From Natronorubrum halalkaliphilum (lineage in GTDB: Archaea > Halobacteriota > Halobacteria > Halobacteriales > Natrialbaceae): a stretch of 64,000 nt of DNA. Made by a program: the position numbers and the translations under genes. Where the stretch lies: NCBI RefSeq assembly GCF_009834785.1, contig NZ_WUYX01000038.1, positions 64,947 to 128,946 on the forward strand. Reading direction: 5' to 3'. The notes under the pieces are model-generated. The model did not search any database. It saw only the letters and a program-made list of their open reading frames with translations, and had not been told where the DNA came from. Shown in pieces: positions 35,926-45,315 of this stretch (position 1 is the stretch's first letter; every line of letters begins with the position of its first letter).

Positions 35926-36942
35926 ATGGAGGTGCACTGCGAAGGCTGTGCGGGCTGTTGTATGGACTGGCGGTCGTTGCTCGAGACGGAGTCCGACGGG
36001 ACGGCGCACCGACGACGACACACGTCCGTCGACACCGCCGCGGGCACCGCGCGAGCGCCGCTCGACGACGACGCGAATTTCGTCCCGCTGACCCGCGACG
36101 AAGTCCGCGCGTTTCTCGAGTCGGGGATGGCCCCGGCGTTGACCCCGCGATTCTGGCACGCTCGCGACGCGGACGAGGGCGTGGCGGTCGACGGCTACAC
36201 CGTCGCCGCCGTCGCGGGCCGACCGGTTTTCTTCGTGGGCCTCCGGAAACCGCCGAAGCCCGTCGCTCCCTTCGGCCGTGCGGAGCCGACGTGGCTCCCG
36301 ACCTGCGTTTTTCTCGATCCCGCGACGCTGCAGTGTCGCATCCACGGCGACGACCGCTTTCCCGACGAGTGCGGCGTCTATCCGGAACACAATCTCAGAC
36401 TCGAGCAGGAGACCGAGTGCGAGCGCGTCGAATCGGCGTTCGGCGGCGAACGCCTGCTCGAGAGCGGTACCGACGACGATCTCGACGGCCTCCTTCTGGG
36501 CTTGCAGGCTCTCGGCGCGAAGCTCTTCGCCCATCCCCGACCGAAGGCTCTCGAGGGGATCGTCGACCGGGCCGCTTCGGGGAGGCTGACGGCCGAGGAT
36601 CGCGCCGAGTGTCTCGCGGTCGCCGCGGCCTCGAGCCCCGGCACGCTGGCGACCTCCGACCATCACTACGAGCAGGGGAAAGCACGGGCGCTCGAGGCGG
36701 CGGTCGGGGAGTACGAGACGGTCGAGGGGGGAGGTGACGACGGCCGTGGCGGAGACGGCGAACCTGACGACGGCCGTGACGCGGACGACGCCGACAGCGA
36801 AGGGTCGTGGGTCGGGCCGGCGATCCGCGAGTGGTATCGCCGGCGCGATGCAGCCGAAACGGTGCCCCCGACGACCATCGCCAGCAACGTCGAAGCGGAC
36901 CGCGGAGCACCCGAAACGCCGGGCTGGGACGTCCTCGAGTGA
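35926..36942 (+). CDS. YkgJ family cysteine cluster protein
   Basis: The start MEVHCEGCAGCCMDWRSLL gives 338 aa; an in-frame ATG five codons upstream is also possible. The N-terminal CEGCAGCC and later CVFLDPATLQCRIHGDDRFPDECGVYP form the YkgJ/UPF0153 Cys cluster thought to bind Fe-S or zinc. The C-terminal third is acidic and low-complexity (GGGDDGRGGDGEPDDGRDAD). Function of the family is not established. Confidence 0.88.
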   Translation: MEVHCEGCAGCCMDWRSLLETESDGTAHRRRHTSVDTAAGTARAPLDDDANFVPLTRDEVRAFLESGMAPALTPRFWHARDADEGVAVDGYTVAAVAGRPVFFVGLRKPPKPVAPFGRAEPTWLPTCVFLDPATLQCRIHGDDRFPDECGVYPEHNLRLEQETECERVESAFGGERLLESGTDDDLDGLLLGLQALGAKLFAHPRPKALEGIVDRAASGRLTAEDRAECLAVAAASSPGTLATSDHHYEQGKARALEAAVGEYETVEGGGDDGRGGDGEPDDGRDADDADSEGSWVGPAIREWYRRRDAAETVPPTTIASNVEADRGAPETPGWDVLE

Positions 36943-37132
36943 GCGAGTAACGAAAACGGGTTCTGGTCCTCAGGTTCCACCTCGAAAGGGTTCGCCACGA
37001 CGCCCGAGGGTACCGACTGCGAATCGGCAGCGTGGGCCGAACGACGCCCCACCGGTCGCTACTGCGACCCGACGGACTCGAACTCGAGACGGCGTCGACT
37101 CACGGATTCGGAAACAACCGAAATGGAGACCG

Positions 37133-37300
37133 CTAGTTCGACTTGATCTGCTCGAACTGATCTAACAGGTCCTCGGCCGACTCCCCGGAGTCGTACTCGA
37201 CTTCCCCGTGATAGATCGTCCGCTCGTCGTCAAAATCGGCATCGACCCTCGACGCTTGCTGCTCGCGGCGCTCGTGTTCATCTTCGTCATAGGCACCCAT
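37133..37300 (-). CDS. DUF5786 family small acidic protein
   Basis: The start MGAYDEDEHERREQQASRV gives 55 aa; starts two or seven codons upstream are in frame. The protein matches the haloarchaea-specific DUF5786 family: short, acidic, ending DSGESAEDLLDQFEQIK. No function is known. It is divergent from the DUF5784 gene (113-bp gap). Confidence 0.78.
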   Translation of the reverse strand: MGAYDEDEHERREQQASRVDADFDDERTIYHGEVEYDSGESAEDLLDQFEQIKSN

Positions 37301-37413
37301 TGACATGGTAAGTGTACACATGTAGGTGGCTATCGCACATCAATGTAACGGTCAGTGAGATCGTCGGAGTCGGAGTACGTAACACGTATGCACCCTCGCG
37401 CCGTAGCGAGACC

Positions 37414-38421
37414 GTGGCACGGCCGCTTCGCTTTCGGTATTCGCCCTCGTCGTGGAGCGAACAGAAAGTCCGACACGAGATTCTCCAGCCGCTCCGGTCC
37501 AACATCGGCGCTCGAGCGGTGACGCCGCAGTGCGAGATCGGCGCGAACTGGAAGACCCACCGCTTCGAGATGCAAAACGGCGACGTCGCACTCTTTGCAC
37601 GAAACGACGAGGAGGCCTACTGGATGGGCAACACCGAAACGCCCTCGTCGCTCTGGCGAACCGACAAATTCGGCTGGCGCGAGGTCCCCTATCACGTCGC
37701 CCGGTGGGCCCAGCGCGAACTGCTCGCGACCCTCTACGAGGAAGACCCCTGGCTCGCCGACTACCCGCACATTTCGTGGTTCTTCCTGCCGGTTTTCATG
37801 TCCAAAGACGGCCGCGAGTCGACGCGGGCGTTCTTCCGCGAACACGCCAGCGGATTCCCCGACGCCGGACGTCGGGAGACGACCCGCTTTTTCGAGGACT
37901 TCTTCAAAACCGGCGTCCTCGACGAGTACCGACACGTCATGTCCGGCAAACTCGGCACGAGCGACCACGTCGACCGCGTTCGCATGAGCGCCGCGATGGG
38001 TGAGTTCATCGCCGCGAAGATCCTCACCGACGCCGGCTACGACGTGGTCCCCGAAATCGAGGTCACGACCGGGCACTCGCTGGATTTCCGGGCCAAAGAC
38101 GCGCAGACGAACGTGCTCGTCGAGGTCACTCGTCCGCAACCGCCCACAAACCGGGCGGCAGCAGGGCCCGTCGCCGCCGTTCGCGACACTGCCGAGACCA
38201 AGACCAACGGCCAACTCGCCGAACACGGCGGCGGTGCCGTCCTCTTCGTCGACTGCTCGAGTTTCCGCGACGACAACTGGAACGCCGTCCGCGCCGAACA
38301 GCCAGACGTGCGCCACCGGCCCGCCGTCGTCTACCGGGCCCGGCCGAGCGGCCACGTCGAAGGCTACCGGAAGGGGTCGGTGCCCCTCGAGTTAGGCGAC
38401 GCGATCGATCTACTGAACTGA
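37414..38421 (+). CDS. DUF5784 family protein, possible PD-(D/E)XK nuclease fold
   Basis: The family start is MARPLRFRYSP-like, so GTG at 37414 (VARPLRFRYSPSSWSEQKV) is chosen, giving 335 aa. DUF5784 is haloarchaea-specific. In the C-terminal half the sequence GEFIAAKILTDAGYDVVPEI is followed by LDFRAKD and LVEVTRP, placing Asp224, Glu237 and Thr239 in the order D-x12-E-x-T of PD-(D/E)XK nucleases, after a helix with Glu. Nuclease function is inference. The TGA stop is the first part of a family B repeat. Confidence 0.8.
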   Translation: MARPLRFRYSPSSWSEQKVRHEILQPLRSNIGARAVTPQCEIGANWKTHRFEMQNGDVALFARNDEEAYWMGNTETPSSLWRTDKFGWREVPYHVARWAQRELLATLYEEDPWLADYPHISWFFLPVFMSKDGRESTRAFFREHASGFPDAGRRETTRFFEDFFKTGVLDEYRHVMSGKLGTSDHVDRVRMSAAMGEFIAAKILTDAGYDVVPEIEVTTGHSLDFRAKDAQTNVLVEVTRPQPPTNRAAAGPVAAVRDTAETKTNGQLAEHGGGAVLFVDCSSFRDDNWNAVRAEQPDVRHRPAVVYRARPSGHVEGYRKGSVPLELGDAIDLLN

Positions 38422-38530
38422 TACTGCCGGACAGGACTATTCGAAGATCAGTCGCGCTACTGTGACCGTCATCCCCGAGGACGGCCGCGACTTCGCGACC
38501 GACTCCGCAGTGACTGCTGTCTGACAGTAT
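38421..38530. repeat. Family B palindromic repeat
   Basis: 110-bp element with ends ATACTGCCGGACAG and CTGTCTGACAGTAT (12 of 14 complementary). Its first base is the last base of the DUF5784 TGA stop. It lies between two genes on the same strand. Confidence 0.75.
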
Positions 38531-38627
38531 AACCGCGGTCGATCCCGTCGCTTTCCGGCGCCGTATGTTGCCTCCAACGAACCCGTTCTCGAGCGCGATT
38601 ACTCAGTTTCTGTGAACGTAGAGACAC

Positions 38628-38636
38628 GTATATGAT
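38628..38636 (+). promoter_or_regulatory. TATA box of the alcohol dehydrogenase gene
   Basis: CGTATATGA is centred about 27 nt before the chosen ATG at 38659, consistent with a leaderless mRNA and supporting that start over the ATG at 38632. Confidence 0.5.
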
Positions 38637-38658
38637 GCATGATAGCATCGAACAAGTT

Positions 38659-39720
38659 ATGCGAGCAGCAGTCCTCGAAGACCACGGCGAACCGCTCTCG
38701 ATTGAAGACGTCGACGCGCCGGACCCGGACCCCGCCGGCGCGGTGGTCGACGTCGAAGCCTGCGGCGTCTGCCGGAGCGACTGGCACGGCTGGCAGGGCG
38801 ACTGGGGATGGCTCGGCCTCGAGACCCAGCCGGGACAGATCCTCGGCCACGAGCCCGCAGGAACGGTCGTCGCCGTCGGTGACGACGTCGAGAACGTCTC
38901 CGAGGGCGACCACGTCGCCGTGCCGTTCAACCTGGGCGACGGGACCTGCCACGAGTGTCGTCGCGGGCACTCCAACACCTGCGAGAACGTGATGCCCCTC
39001 GGCTTTATCGAGCCCGTTCAGGGGGCGTTCGCCGAACAGCTACACGTTCCCGCCGCCGACCACAACCTCGTCGAGCTCCCCGACGGCGTCTCGTCGGTCG
39101 ACATGGCCGGACTGGGCTGTCGGTTCATGACGTCGTTCCACGCGCTGGCCCACCGGGCCGACGTGAGCGCGGGCGACTGGGTGTCGGTCCACGGCGTCGG
39201 CGGCGTCGGTCTCTCGGCGGTCCATATCGCCGACGCACTGGGCGCAAACGTGATCGCCGTCGACCTCACGGACGAGAAACTCGAGAAGGCGCGGGAACTG
39301 GGTGCCGTCGAAACGGTCAACGCCGACGACGTCGATAACGTCGCCGCCGAAGTCAAGGCGATCGCCGACGGTGGTGCCAACGTCTCGATGGACGCCCTCG
39401 GGATCGAGACGACCTCCCAGAACTCCGTACAGAGCCTCGGGAACCGCGGCCAGCACCTTCAGATCGGCCTCACTACGCAGGACGAACAGGGGATGATCAC
39501 GGTCCCCTCCGACGCGATGGTAATGCAGGAGATCGAGTTCATCGGCTCGCTCGGCATGCCACCAACGCGATACGACGAAATCTTCCGGATGGTCGCGACC
39601 GGCAAGCTCCGACCCGCGGACGTCGTCTCCGAAACCATCGATCTCGAGGACGTCAACGACAAACTCGAGGCGATGACCGACTACGAGACGGAGGGAATTC
39701 CGGTCATCGACACGTTCTAG
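38659..39720 (+). CDS. Zinc-dependent alcohol dehydrogenase (MDR family)
   Basis: The start MRAAVLEDHGEPLSIEDVDA gives 353 aa. Catalytic zinc ligands appear as ACGVCRSDWHGW and GHEPAG; the structural-zinc-like region is CHECRRGHSNTCENV (three Cys with a substitution pattern typical of some archaeal ADHs). The Rossmann motif is VHGVGGVGLSAVHIADALG, with an acidic residue (VIAVDLTDEK) favouring NAD. It oxidises alcohols or related substrates; which is unknown. Confidence 0.93.
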   Translation: MRAAVLEDHGEPLSIEDVDAPDPDPAGAVVDVEACGVCRSDWHGWQGDWGWLGLETQPGQILGHEPAGTVVAVGDDVENVSEGDHVAVPFNLGDGTCHECRRGHSNTCENVMPLGFIEPVQGAFAEQLHVPAADHNLVELPDGVSSVDMAGLGCRFMTSFHALAHRADVSAGDWVSVHGVGGVGLSAVHIADALGANVIAVDLTDEKLEKARELGAVETVNADDVDNVAAEVKAIADGGANVSMDALGIETTSQNSVQSLGNRGQHLQIGLTTQDEQGMITVPSDAMVMQEIEFIGSLGMPPTRYDEIFRMVATGKLRPADVVSETIDLEDVNDKLEAMTDYETEGIPVIDTF

Positions 39721-39881
39721 CGGCCGGAATTCGGCTGCAGTCGGGCGGGCGACGCGACAACCGACATTGTTCCGCCGCCGGTTTTGCGCTGTTAGACGTT
39801 ATTACGGACAGTCGGTAAGCTGGACAGTCATAGTATCGGGTATGGAACAGTTATCTCGGTAGCCGTGGGAGGAACTGCCTC

Positions 39882-40793
39882 ATGTCGGATACCAACGACC
39901 CGACTGACGGCGATTCAGCACAGATTCCGAGCGTACTCGATCGACGACGACTGATGCAAGCCCTCGGCGCGGGCGCAGCCGTAACGGCACTGGGAGCGAA
40001 CGCGGTCGCTGCCGGTGGCACATCGGCCCAGGACGATCTCCCCGCCGATCGCTCGAGCGAGGAAATACACCCCGCATTCGGGTTCGCAGCGCTGTCGATG
40101 GACGTCGAGCCGCCGGTTGAGCCGGATCACGTCGTCGAAGCCGAGACCCGACCCCGAGAGGATCGCGAGATTCCGGAGTTCTTCTTCGAACCGACGGGGC
40201 TGTACATCGAGCCGGGCGATACCGTCCAGTTCAGTCTCGTTTCGCCACATCACTCAGTAACGGCGTATCACCCCGCACAGGGGATTCAGCAACGCGTGCC
40301 CGACGACGTGCCGCCGTTTTCGTCGCCGGTGCTTCCCGTGAACGCCTACTGGCTCTACACGTTCGACCGGCCGGGCGTGTACGACCTTCACTGTGGCCCA
40401 CACGAAATCTTCGGGCACGTGATCCGGATCGTCGCGGGCGAGGCTACAGGGCCGGGTGCGGAGCCGGTTCCGGAACCCGAACCGATGGCCGAGCCCGAGA
40501 CCGATTCGGACCCCGAAGAAATGCCGGACGAGGGGACCGAACAGCCAGAACACGAGAACGGGCCGAACGGGAACGGAGACGAAAACGGAACCGGAGAGTA
40601 CGACGATCCGGACGAAACCGACCCGGACCCCGAAGACGAAGCGCCACCGGAGGAGGGACCCGAACCCCGACCACCAGTCGGCGCCGCACTGACCGTCTTC
40701 GGCGATCCCGCGCTCGAGCCCGAACGGATCGTCGAACGGGAACGGGTATCGTGGGAAGAGATCGACGACGCGAACAAGCAGATCATGCTCTGA
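39882..40793 (+). CDS. Tat-exported cupredoxin-like copper protein with His at the axial-ligand position
   Basis: The 303-aa protein has a Tat signal (DRRRLMQALGAGAAVTALGA, residues 20-39). The cupredoxin domain covers about 100-185, with ligands H123/H124 (SPHHSV), C171 and H174 in DLHCGPHEIFGHVIRI. The residue eight after Cys, normally Met in plastocyanin/halocyanin, is His179. A Pro/Glu-rich linker (residues 190-265, with NGPNGNGDENGTGE) leads to a short C-terminal segment without a membrane anchor. It is probably secreted, possibly an electron carrier or copper-binding protein. The TGA stop is part of a family A repeat. Confidence 0.85.
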   Translation: MSDTNDPTDGDSAQIPSVLDRRRLMQALGAGAAVTALGANAVAAGGTSAQDDLPADRSSEEIHPAFGFAALSMDVEPPVEPDHVVEAETRPREDREIPEFFFEPTGLYIEPGDTVQFSLVSPHHSVTAYHPAQGIQQRVPDDVPPFSSPVLPVNAYWLYTFDRPGVYDLHCGPHEIFGHVIRIVAGEATGPGAEPVPEPEPMAEPETDSDPEEMPDEGTEQPEHENGPNGNGDENGTGEYDDPDETDPDPEDEAPPEEGPEPRPPVGAALTVFGDPALEPERIVERERVSWEEIDDANKQIML

Positions 40794-40874
40794 TACGGTC
40801 TACTGTAACCGTCTACCGGCGCGATCGTGAGCGGTCTTGCGGTCGCGCCGGTACTGGCGTACAGTAGACCGCAT
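40793..40874. repeat. Family A palindromic repeat (A-II copy)
   Basis: 82 bp between convergent genes. Left arm ATACGGTCTACTGTAACCGT; inner dyad ACCGGCGCGATCG / GGTCGCGCCGGT; right arm GCGTACAGTAGACCGCAT. The left tip overlaps the cupredoxin stop codon. Confidence 0.85.
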
Positions 40875-40973
40875 GAGAAGCCATGAGAAGCGGAGCCGGC
40901 CGAGGTACCGCTCACGGAGCAAACGGTTTCGCCGAGCGCAAGCGTAACGAGGATTCGAGCGAAAAAGTTCGAT

Positions 40974-41261
40974 TTAGAAGGAAACCGCGTCTGGCGCGTA
41001 CGGGCTTCCGAGCGGTGCCGGGTCGCGGTCGCTGTAGCCGATGCGACCGATGGCCTTGTCGCTGACACCACAGGAGAGCGCGAGCCGGACGTCGTCCGCC
41101 GTCTCGAACGTCTCGGACTCGAGGCGGGCGAGTACGTCGCCGACGGTTTCGGTCCCGTTCGGGAGCTCGATGGTCTGGTCACCGTACTCCGAGATCAGTT
41201 CCTCGGTCGTCGCGGGGTAGTCGTGGTCGGCAGCGAATTCGCCGGTGCGATTAGGCAGCAT
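40974..41261 (-). CDS. DUF5789 family protein
   Basis: The start MLPNRTGEFAADHDYPATTE gives 95 aa; in-frame upstream Met codons would include the AT-rich promoter. It matches haloarchaeal DUF5789: ATTEELISEYGDQTIELPNG, ETFETADDVRLALSCGVSDKAIGRIGYSDRD. Function unknown. A second DUF5789 gene lies at 57873. A TTTATAAT box at 41284-41292 is placed for leaderless transcription, with a nested hairpin just upstream of it. Confidence 0.8.
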   Translation of the reverse strand: MLPNRTGEFAADHDYPATTEELISEYGDQTIELPNGTETVGDVLARLESETFETADDVRLALSCGVSDKAIGRIGYSDRDPAPLGSPYAPDAVSF

Positions 41262-41283
41262 TACACCCGATCTTCCGTGATCG

Positions 41284-41292
41284 ATAATTATA
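41284..41292 (-). promoter_or_regulatory. TATA box of the DUF5789 gene
   Basis: Minus-strand TTTATAATT is centred about 27 nt before the ATG at 41261. Confidence 0.55.
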
Positions 41293-41312
41293 AACATTAT
41301 CCATATACGTTC

Positions 41313-41355
41313 TCTAGGGGTCGTGTACACCTAGTACTCCTAGGTCGTCCCTAGA
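41313..41355. promoter_or_regulatory. Nested CTAG-rich inverted repeats, possible operator
   Basis: An outer dyad TCTAGGG (41313-41319) / CCCTAGA (41349-41355) encloses an inner dyad ACCTAG / CTAGGT (41329-41345) with a 5-nt spacer. Four CTAG tetramers fall in 43 bp, whereas CTAG is rare in haloarchaeal DNA. It sits 20-60 bp upstream of the DUF5789 TATA box and just before the PHP gene on the other side. Confidence 0.5.
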
Positions 41356-41422
41356 GATTCCGGAAACCCGAAGACGACGTGGAGAAACGTCTTTACGAGC
41401 GGCAGCCCTCGCCTCGAGTACC

Positions 41423-42211
41423 ATGCCATACGCCGACCTGCACGTCCACACCACGCGTTCGGACGGGAGTCTCGACCTCGAGATGGTCCCCGACGCTGCT
41501 CGCCGCGCCGGCGTGGAGGTTGTCGCCGTGACGGATCACGACCGGGCGCAGCCGTTCGACGCGCCGGTGGTCGAGCAGGACGGCGTAACGATCGTCAGCG
41601 GCATCGAACTCCGCGTCGAAACCCCGGGCGGTGAACGCGTCGATCTGTTGGGGTACGGGGTCGATCCAACCCCAGACCTCGAGGGCGTCCTCGAGTACAT
41701 TCAGACCGATCGTATCGAACGCGGGCAGGCGATCGTCGACTGCGTCGAGGCGCGTCTCGACGTCGACCTGGGCGTAACCGTCACCGACGGGTTCGGTCGA
41801 CCACACGTCGCCCGCGCGATCGACGCCCATCCGGACCTCGAGTACGATTACGAGGACGCGTTCGACCGGTTAATCGGCTCCGGAGATCCCTGTTTCGTGG
41901 CGCGGGACGTCCCGTCGTTCGAGCGGGGGCTGGCGGCGCTCACCGCCTCCTGTCGCCTCGTTTCGCTGGCCCATCCCCTGCGCTACCGCGACCCGGAGCA
42001 GGCGCTCGCACTGACCGCCGAACCGACCCTCGAGGGCGTCGAGTTACAGTACCCCTACAATCGAAACGACGACCTCGACCGGAGTGTCGTCGAACGGGCG
42101 ATCGAGGAACACAATCTGGTAGCGACCGGCGGGAGCGACGCCCACGGCGAGGAACTCGGTGGTGCCGGACTGTCCCGGCGCGAGTACGAACAGTTAGCGC
42201 TGACGACATAA
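41423..42211 (+). CDS. PHP domain metal-dependent phosphoesterase
   Basis: The 262-aa protein has PHP motifs ADLHVHTTRSDGSLD, AVTDHDRAQPF, VSGIELRVE, LVSLAHPLRYRD and TGGSDAHGEELG, which supply the His/Asp/Glu for a two- or three-metal centre. Relatives hydrolyse 3',5'-bisphosphates, oligoribonucleotides or amino-acid-type phosphates. It is followed 67 bp later by a small zinc-finger gene on the same strand. Confidence 0.92.
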   Translation: MPYADLHVHTTRSDGSLDLEMVPDAARRAGVEVVAVTDHDRAQPFDAPVVEQDGVTIVSGIELRVETPGGERVDLLGYGVDPTPDLEGVLEYIQTDRIERGQAIVDCVEARLDVDLGVTVTDGFGRPHVARAIDAHPDLEYDYEDAFDRLIGSGDPCFVARDVPSFERGLAALTASCRLVSLAHPLRYRDPEQALALTAEPTLEGVELQYPYNRNDDLDRSVVERAIEEHNLVATGGSDAHGEELGGAGLSRREYEQLALTT

Positions 42212-42278
42212 CGGAAATCGTTCATACATCTTGGCCGATAGCGGAGGGTTCAATGCACCGTGGTCCCAATGTGGCCCT

Positions 42279-42443
42279 ATGAACTGTCACTACTGTGACC
42301 GCGAGGCCGCCTTCGCCGCCGAATCGGAGGGCCTCAAAGTCGGTCTCTGTGAGGAACACTTCCGCGAGCGCTTGCAGGAACTCGCCGAAGCTGACGGTCT
42401 CGAGACGTTAAAGGAGAAAGTCGACGTCGATCGAGCCGAGTAA
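42279..42443 (+). CDS. DUF6757-type small zinc-finger protein
   Basis: The start MNCHYCDREAAFAAESEGLK gives 54 aa. The CHYC pair and LCEEHFRERL (Cys, His) form a short zinc knuckle typical of the haloarchaeal DUF6757 family. It lies just after the PHP gene and convergent with the ferredoxin gene. Function unknown. Confidence 0.8.
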   Translation: MNCHYCDREAAFAAESEGLKVGLCEEHFRERLQELAEADGLETLKEKVDVDRAE

Positions 42444-42507
42444 GGAGTCGCCTTTTCACCTCGCCGGCTGTTTCGAACCGCTCTCTGTCCGCTGGAGAAC
42501 GGGTGGT

Positions 42508-43154
<647 letters not shown>

Positions 43155-43976
43155 TCATAAATGGAACTCTGTGAAATCCGACCCGAGTTCGTAGCCGTCC
43201 CGTTCGGCCGCGCGTCGTAACTCGTCGGTCGTCATTCGCTGGAGGTGTTCGCTCAGGTTAACGAGAATCGTCCGTTCGGCAGCAGCATCCGCGAGTGCTG
43301 CGCGGAGATCCGCTTCGTCCCCGTGTCCAAACGCCCGAAAGAGCGCGGCTCCCTCGACGAACAGTAGATCGGCGTTCTCGTACTCCGTATCGTCCATGAA
43401 ATCCCACATGTCGGGTGCGTATACAGCCTTGACCCCATCATGGTACACGGCGAATCCGAGCGTATCAAAGGGCGGCCGTGCATGCTGCACTGGAAACGGC
43501 ACGATGCGGAGATCCCCGATTTCGATCGGTTCACCGTGTTCCATCGTTCGCAATGTGAGCGCGTCCATGAGATGCGCGAACGAGTCTTCAAAAAAGTCCA
43601 AACCAGTCTCCGTAAAGTAGACCGTGAAGTCGGGATCGTTCGGCTTCTCCGACTCGGCAAACGTCTCTGGATCGAGGTATCCGCCCTCAATACCGACGTG
43701 TTCGTCGAACCCCATCGCTGCGTGGTGGAGTTCGTTCATGCCACCCATATGGTCATAGTGGTGATGGGTAATGAAGAAGGCGTCCACGTCAGTCGTATCA
43801 GTGGCAGAGAGCTGTTCGTTGATATCCGGTGAGACATCTAAGACGACTGTTGCGTGTTCGGTTTCGATCAGCAGTCCGGGCCGCCGTCGTTTAGTACTCT
43901 CCTCGCAGTATCGACAACCACACAGTGGGGCGGGAACACCAACCGCTTCACCGGTTCCAAGCAGTGTAATGTCCAT
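43155..43976 (-). CDS. PhnP-like MBL-fold metal-dependent hydrolase
   Basis: The 273-aa protein begins MDITLLGTGEAVGVPAPLCG with a Cys group C19, C21, C24 as in PhnP (5-phosphoribosyl 1,2-cyclic phosphate diesterase and related enzymes), where Cys bind a structural zinc. The metallo-beta-lactamase motif is ITHHHYDHMGG, with later His in VPFPVQHARPP and NLSEHLQ. No phosphonate genes are nearby, so the substrate is open. Codon use is a little less GC-rich than its neighbours. Confidence 0.88.
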   Translation of the reverse strand: MDITLLGTGEAVGVPAPLCGCRYCEESTKRRRPGLLIETEHATVVLDVSPDINEQLSATDTTDVDAFFITHHHYDHMGGMNELHHAAMGFDEHVGIEGGYLDPETFAESEKPNDPDFTVYFTETGLDFFEDSFAHLMDALTLRTMEHGEPIEIGDLRIVPFPVQHARPPFDTLGFAVYHDGVKAVYAPDMWDFMDDTEYENADLLFVEGAALFRAFGHGDEADLRAALADAAAERTILVNLSEHLQRMTTDELRRAAERDGYELGSDFTEFHL

Positions 43977-44140
43977 AACGGTGAATCAGACGCAGTAGTA
44001 ATCATTGTATTGACGACAGAGGATCGGTAAGTGCATTCTCTCCCTCCGAGATCGCCGCCGTGTATCTCGCACAACTTTTCAGACAGCTACTCGAGAGTAC
44101 GGAATCAAATCTATGACTGGCGTCGCGAATCCCTCTCGGA

Positions 44141-44195
44141 CCGGCACAATCATAGCTCAGTGGTGACACCGGTAACTCGGTACAGCAGTCCGTAT
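44141..44195. repeat. Family A palindromic repeat, right part only (A-II)
   Basis: CCGGCACAATCATAG is followed by CACCGGTAACTCGG and the right arm TACAGCAGTCCGTAT, which overlaps the TrmB-family stop codon. The expected left arm before 44141 is not recognisable. Confidence 0.6.
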
Positions 44196-44995
44196 CACTC
44201 CTCGAGAGATCGGTCGTCGTCGCGTCTTTCGAGTCGATTGTCGAGTAGTTCCCGCATCCAGACGGCGAAGCCGTGGTCGCGACCGTAGGTCCAGACGGCC
44301 ATCTCGTTTATCACGTCGGGGAGGTCGCTCTCCTTGAGGCCGCTGGCGACGACCGCCTGTTGATCGCTCATGAGGAGCTGTCCGGGCCACTCGGAGTAGA
44401 CCTCGCTGGTCGTCGCGATGTCCGACGAAACGACGACGTTCGCACCCGAAACCGCTTCGGTAAACTCGTCCTGATCGTCTTCGGTCGGAACCTCGATATA
44501 GACGGCGACGCCGCGATCGACGGCCGATTGCAATCCGTCGAAGATCCGTTGGTCGACCACTTCTGTCGCCGGAACGAGATAATGAATCGCTTCCTCGGCA
44601 TCGTCGAGAAAGGTTGACACTCGCTGACTGACGTGTTCTTTCTGAGATATCGCCCACATCCCCTCGTCGTCCTGCGTATCGGGCTCCTCGAGTTGGCCGA
44701 GCGCGTTCTCGGCGGCGTTGATCCGGGAGTCGTAGTCCTCCCGGATTCGCCGACACGCCGTCTCGACTGACACGGCCTTGTACTCACGAGGGTCAGTTTG
44801 CTGCACGTGGACCAACCCCTTTCGCTCGAGACGTTCGATCGTGTCGTACACTCGCGAGCGAGGAATATCCGCAACTTGACTTATCTCCTTGGCGGTCCCC
44901 CTCGAAATGCGGGTGAGGGCGACGAAACAGCGGGCCTCGTACTCCGTCAGCCCGAGTTTGTCGAGAGATTTGACTGCTTCCTCAGCATCGGACAC
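44195..44995 (-). CDS. TrmB family transcriptional regulator
   Basis: The likely start is GTG at 44995 (VSDAEEAVKSLDKLGLTEYE), giving 266 aa, the family length; the open frame upstream is non-coding in character. An N-terminal winged helix (LTEYEARCFVALTRISRGTA, DIPRSRVYDTIERLERKGLV) is followed by the TrmB sugar-binding-type domain with a PLD-like segment (FLDDAEEAIHYLVPATEVVD). TrmB proteins regulate sugar uptake and central carbon metabolism. It is transcribed in the same direction as, and downstream of, an MFS transporter it may control. Confidence 0.88.
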   Translation of the reverse strand: MSDAEEAVKSLDKLGLTEYEARCFVALTRISRGTAKEISQVADIPRSRVYDTIERLERKGLVHVQQTDPREYKAVSVETACRRIREDYDSRINAAENALGQLEEPDTQDDEGMWAISQKEHVSQRVSTFLDDAEEAIHYLVPATEVVDQRIFDGLQSAVDRGVAVYIEVPTEDDQDEFTEAVSGANVVVSSDIATTSEVYSEWPGQLLMSDQQAVVASGLKESDLPDVINEMAVWTYGRDHGFAVWMRELLDNRLERRDDDRSLEE

Positions 44996-45315
44996 GGTAG
45001 AGACACGAGGAGACGTAACGAAAAAGCGCGGCTTTCTGTCGCCATGTCGTTTTACTCGAACACGCGAAACGACGTATTCCCACACGGACAGCCGTCGGTG
45101 CTCCCGATCGGTCGAACCGTTTCCGACCCGACCCAGACCGCTAACGACCTCCCGCAGTCCGTACACCGTGCCGCCCCCTTCCGTCGTGATTGTGCTGCCA
45201 TTGAGCGAGGTACGCCGCCGGATCATATAAGCCAGTTGTGAGTTCGCGAAGAGTGGTCCGCCGTGTGTTGCAGCCGTAACAACAGCCGCTCCGTCCTCGA
45301 GAACTCGAACGCGTC
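44996..45315. other. 320-bp gap before the MFS 3' repeat, no gene seen
   Basis: This stretch carries the TrmB promoter region. A minus-strand CTTTTTCGTTACG near 45017-45029 is a weak TATA candidate. Reading frames here are basic and unlike haloarchaeal proteins. Confidence 0.4.

Noticed and set aside
44148-44170. TAGCTCAGTGG, a tRNA D-arm-like sequence
   Set aside because: No acceptor stem, anticodon arm or T arm follows; it lies within the eroded family A repeat.
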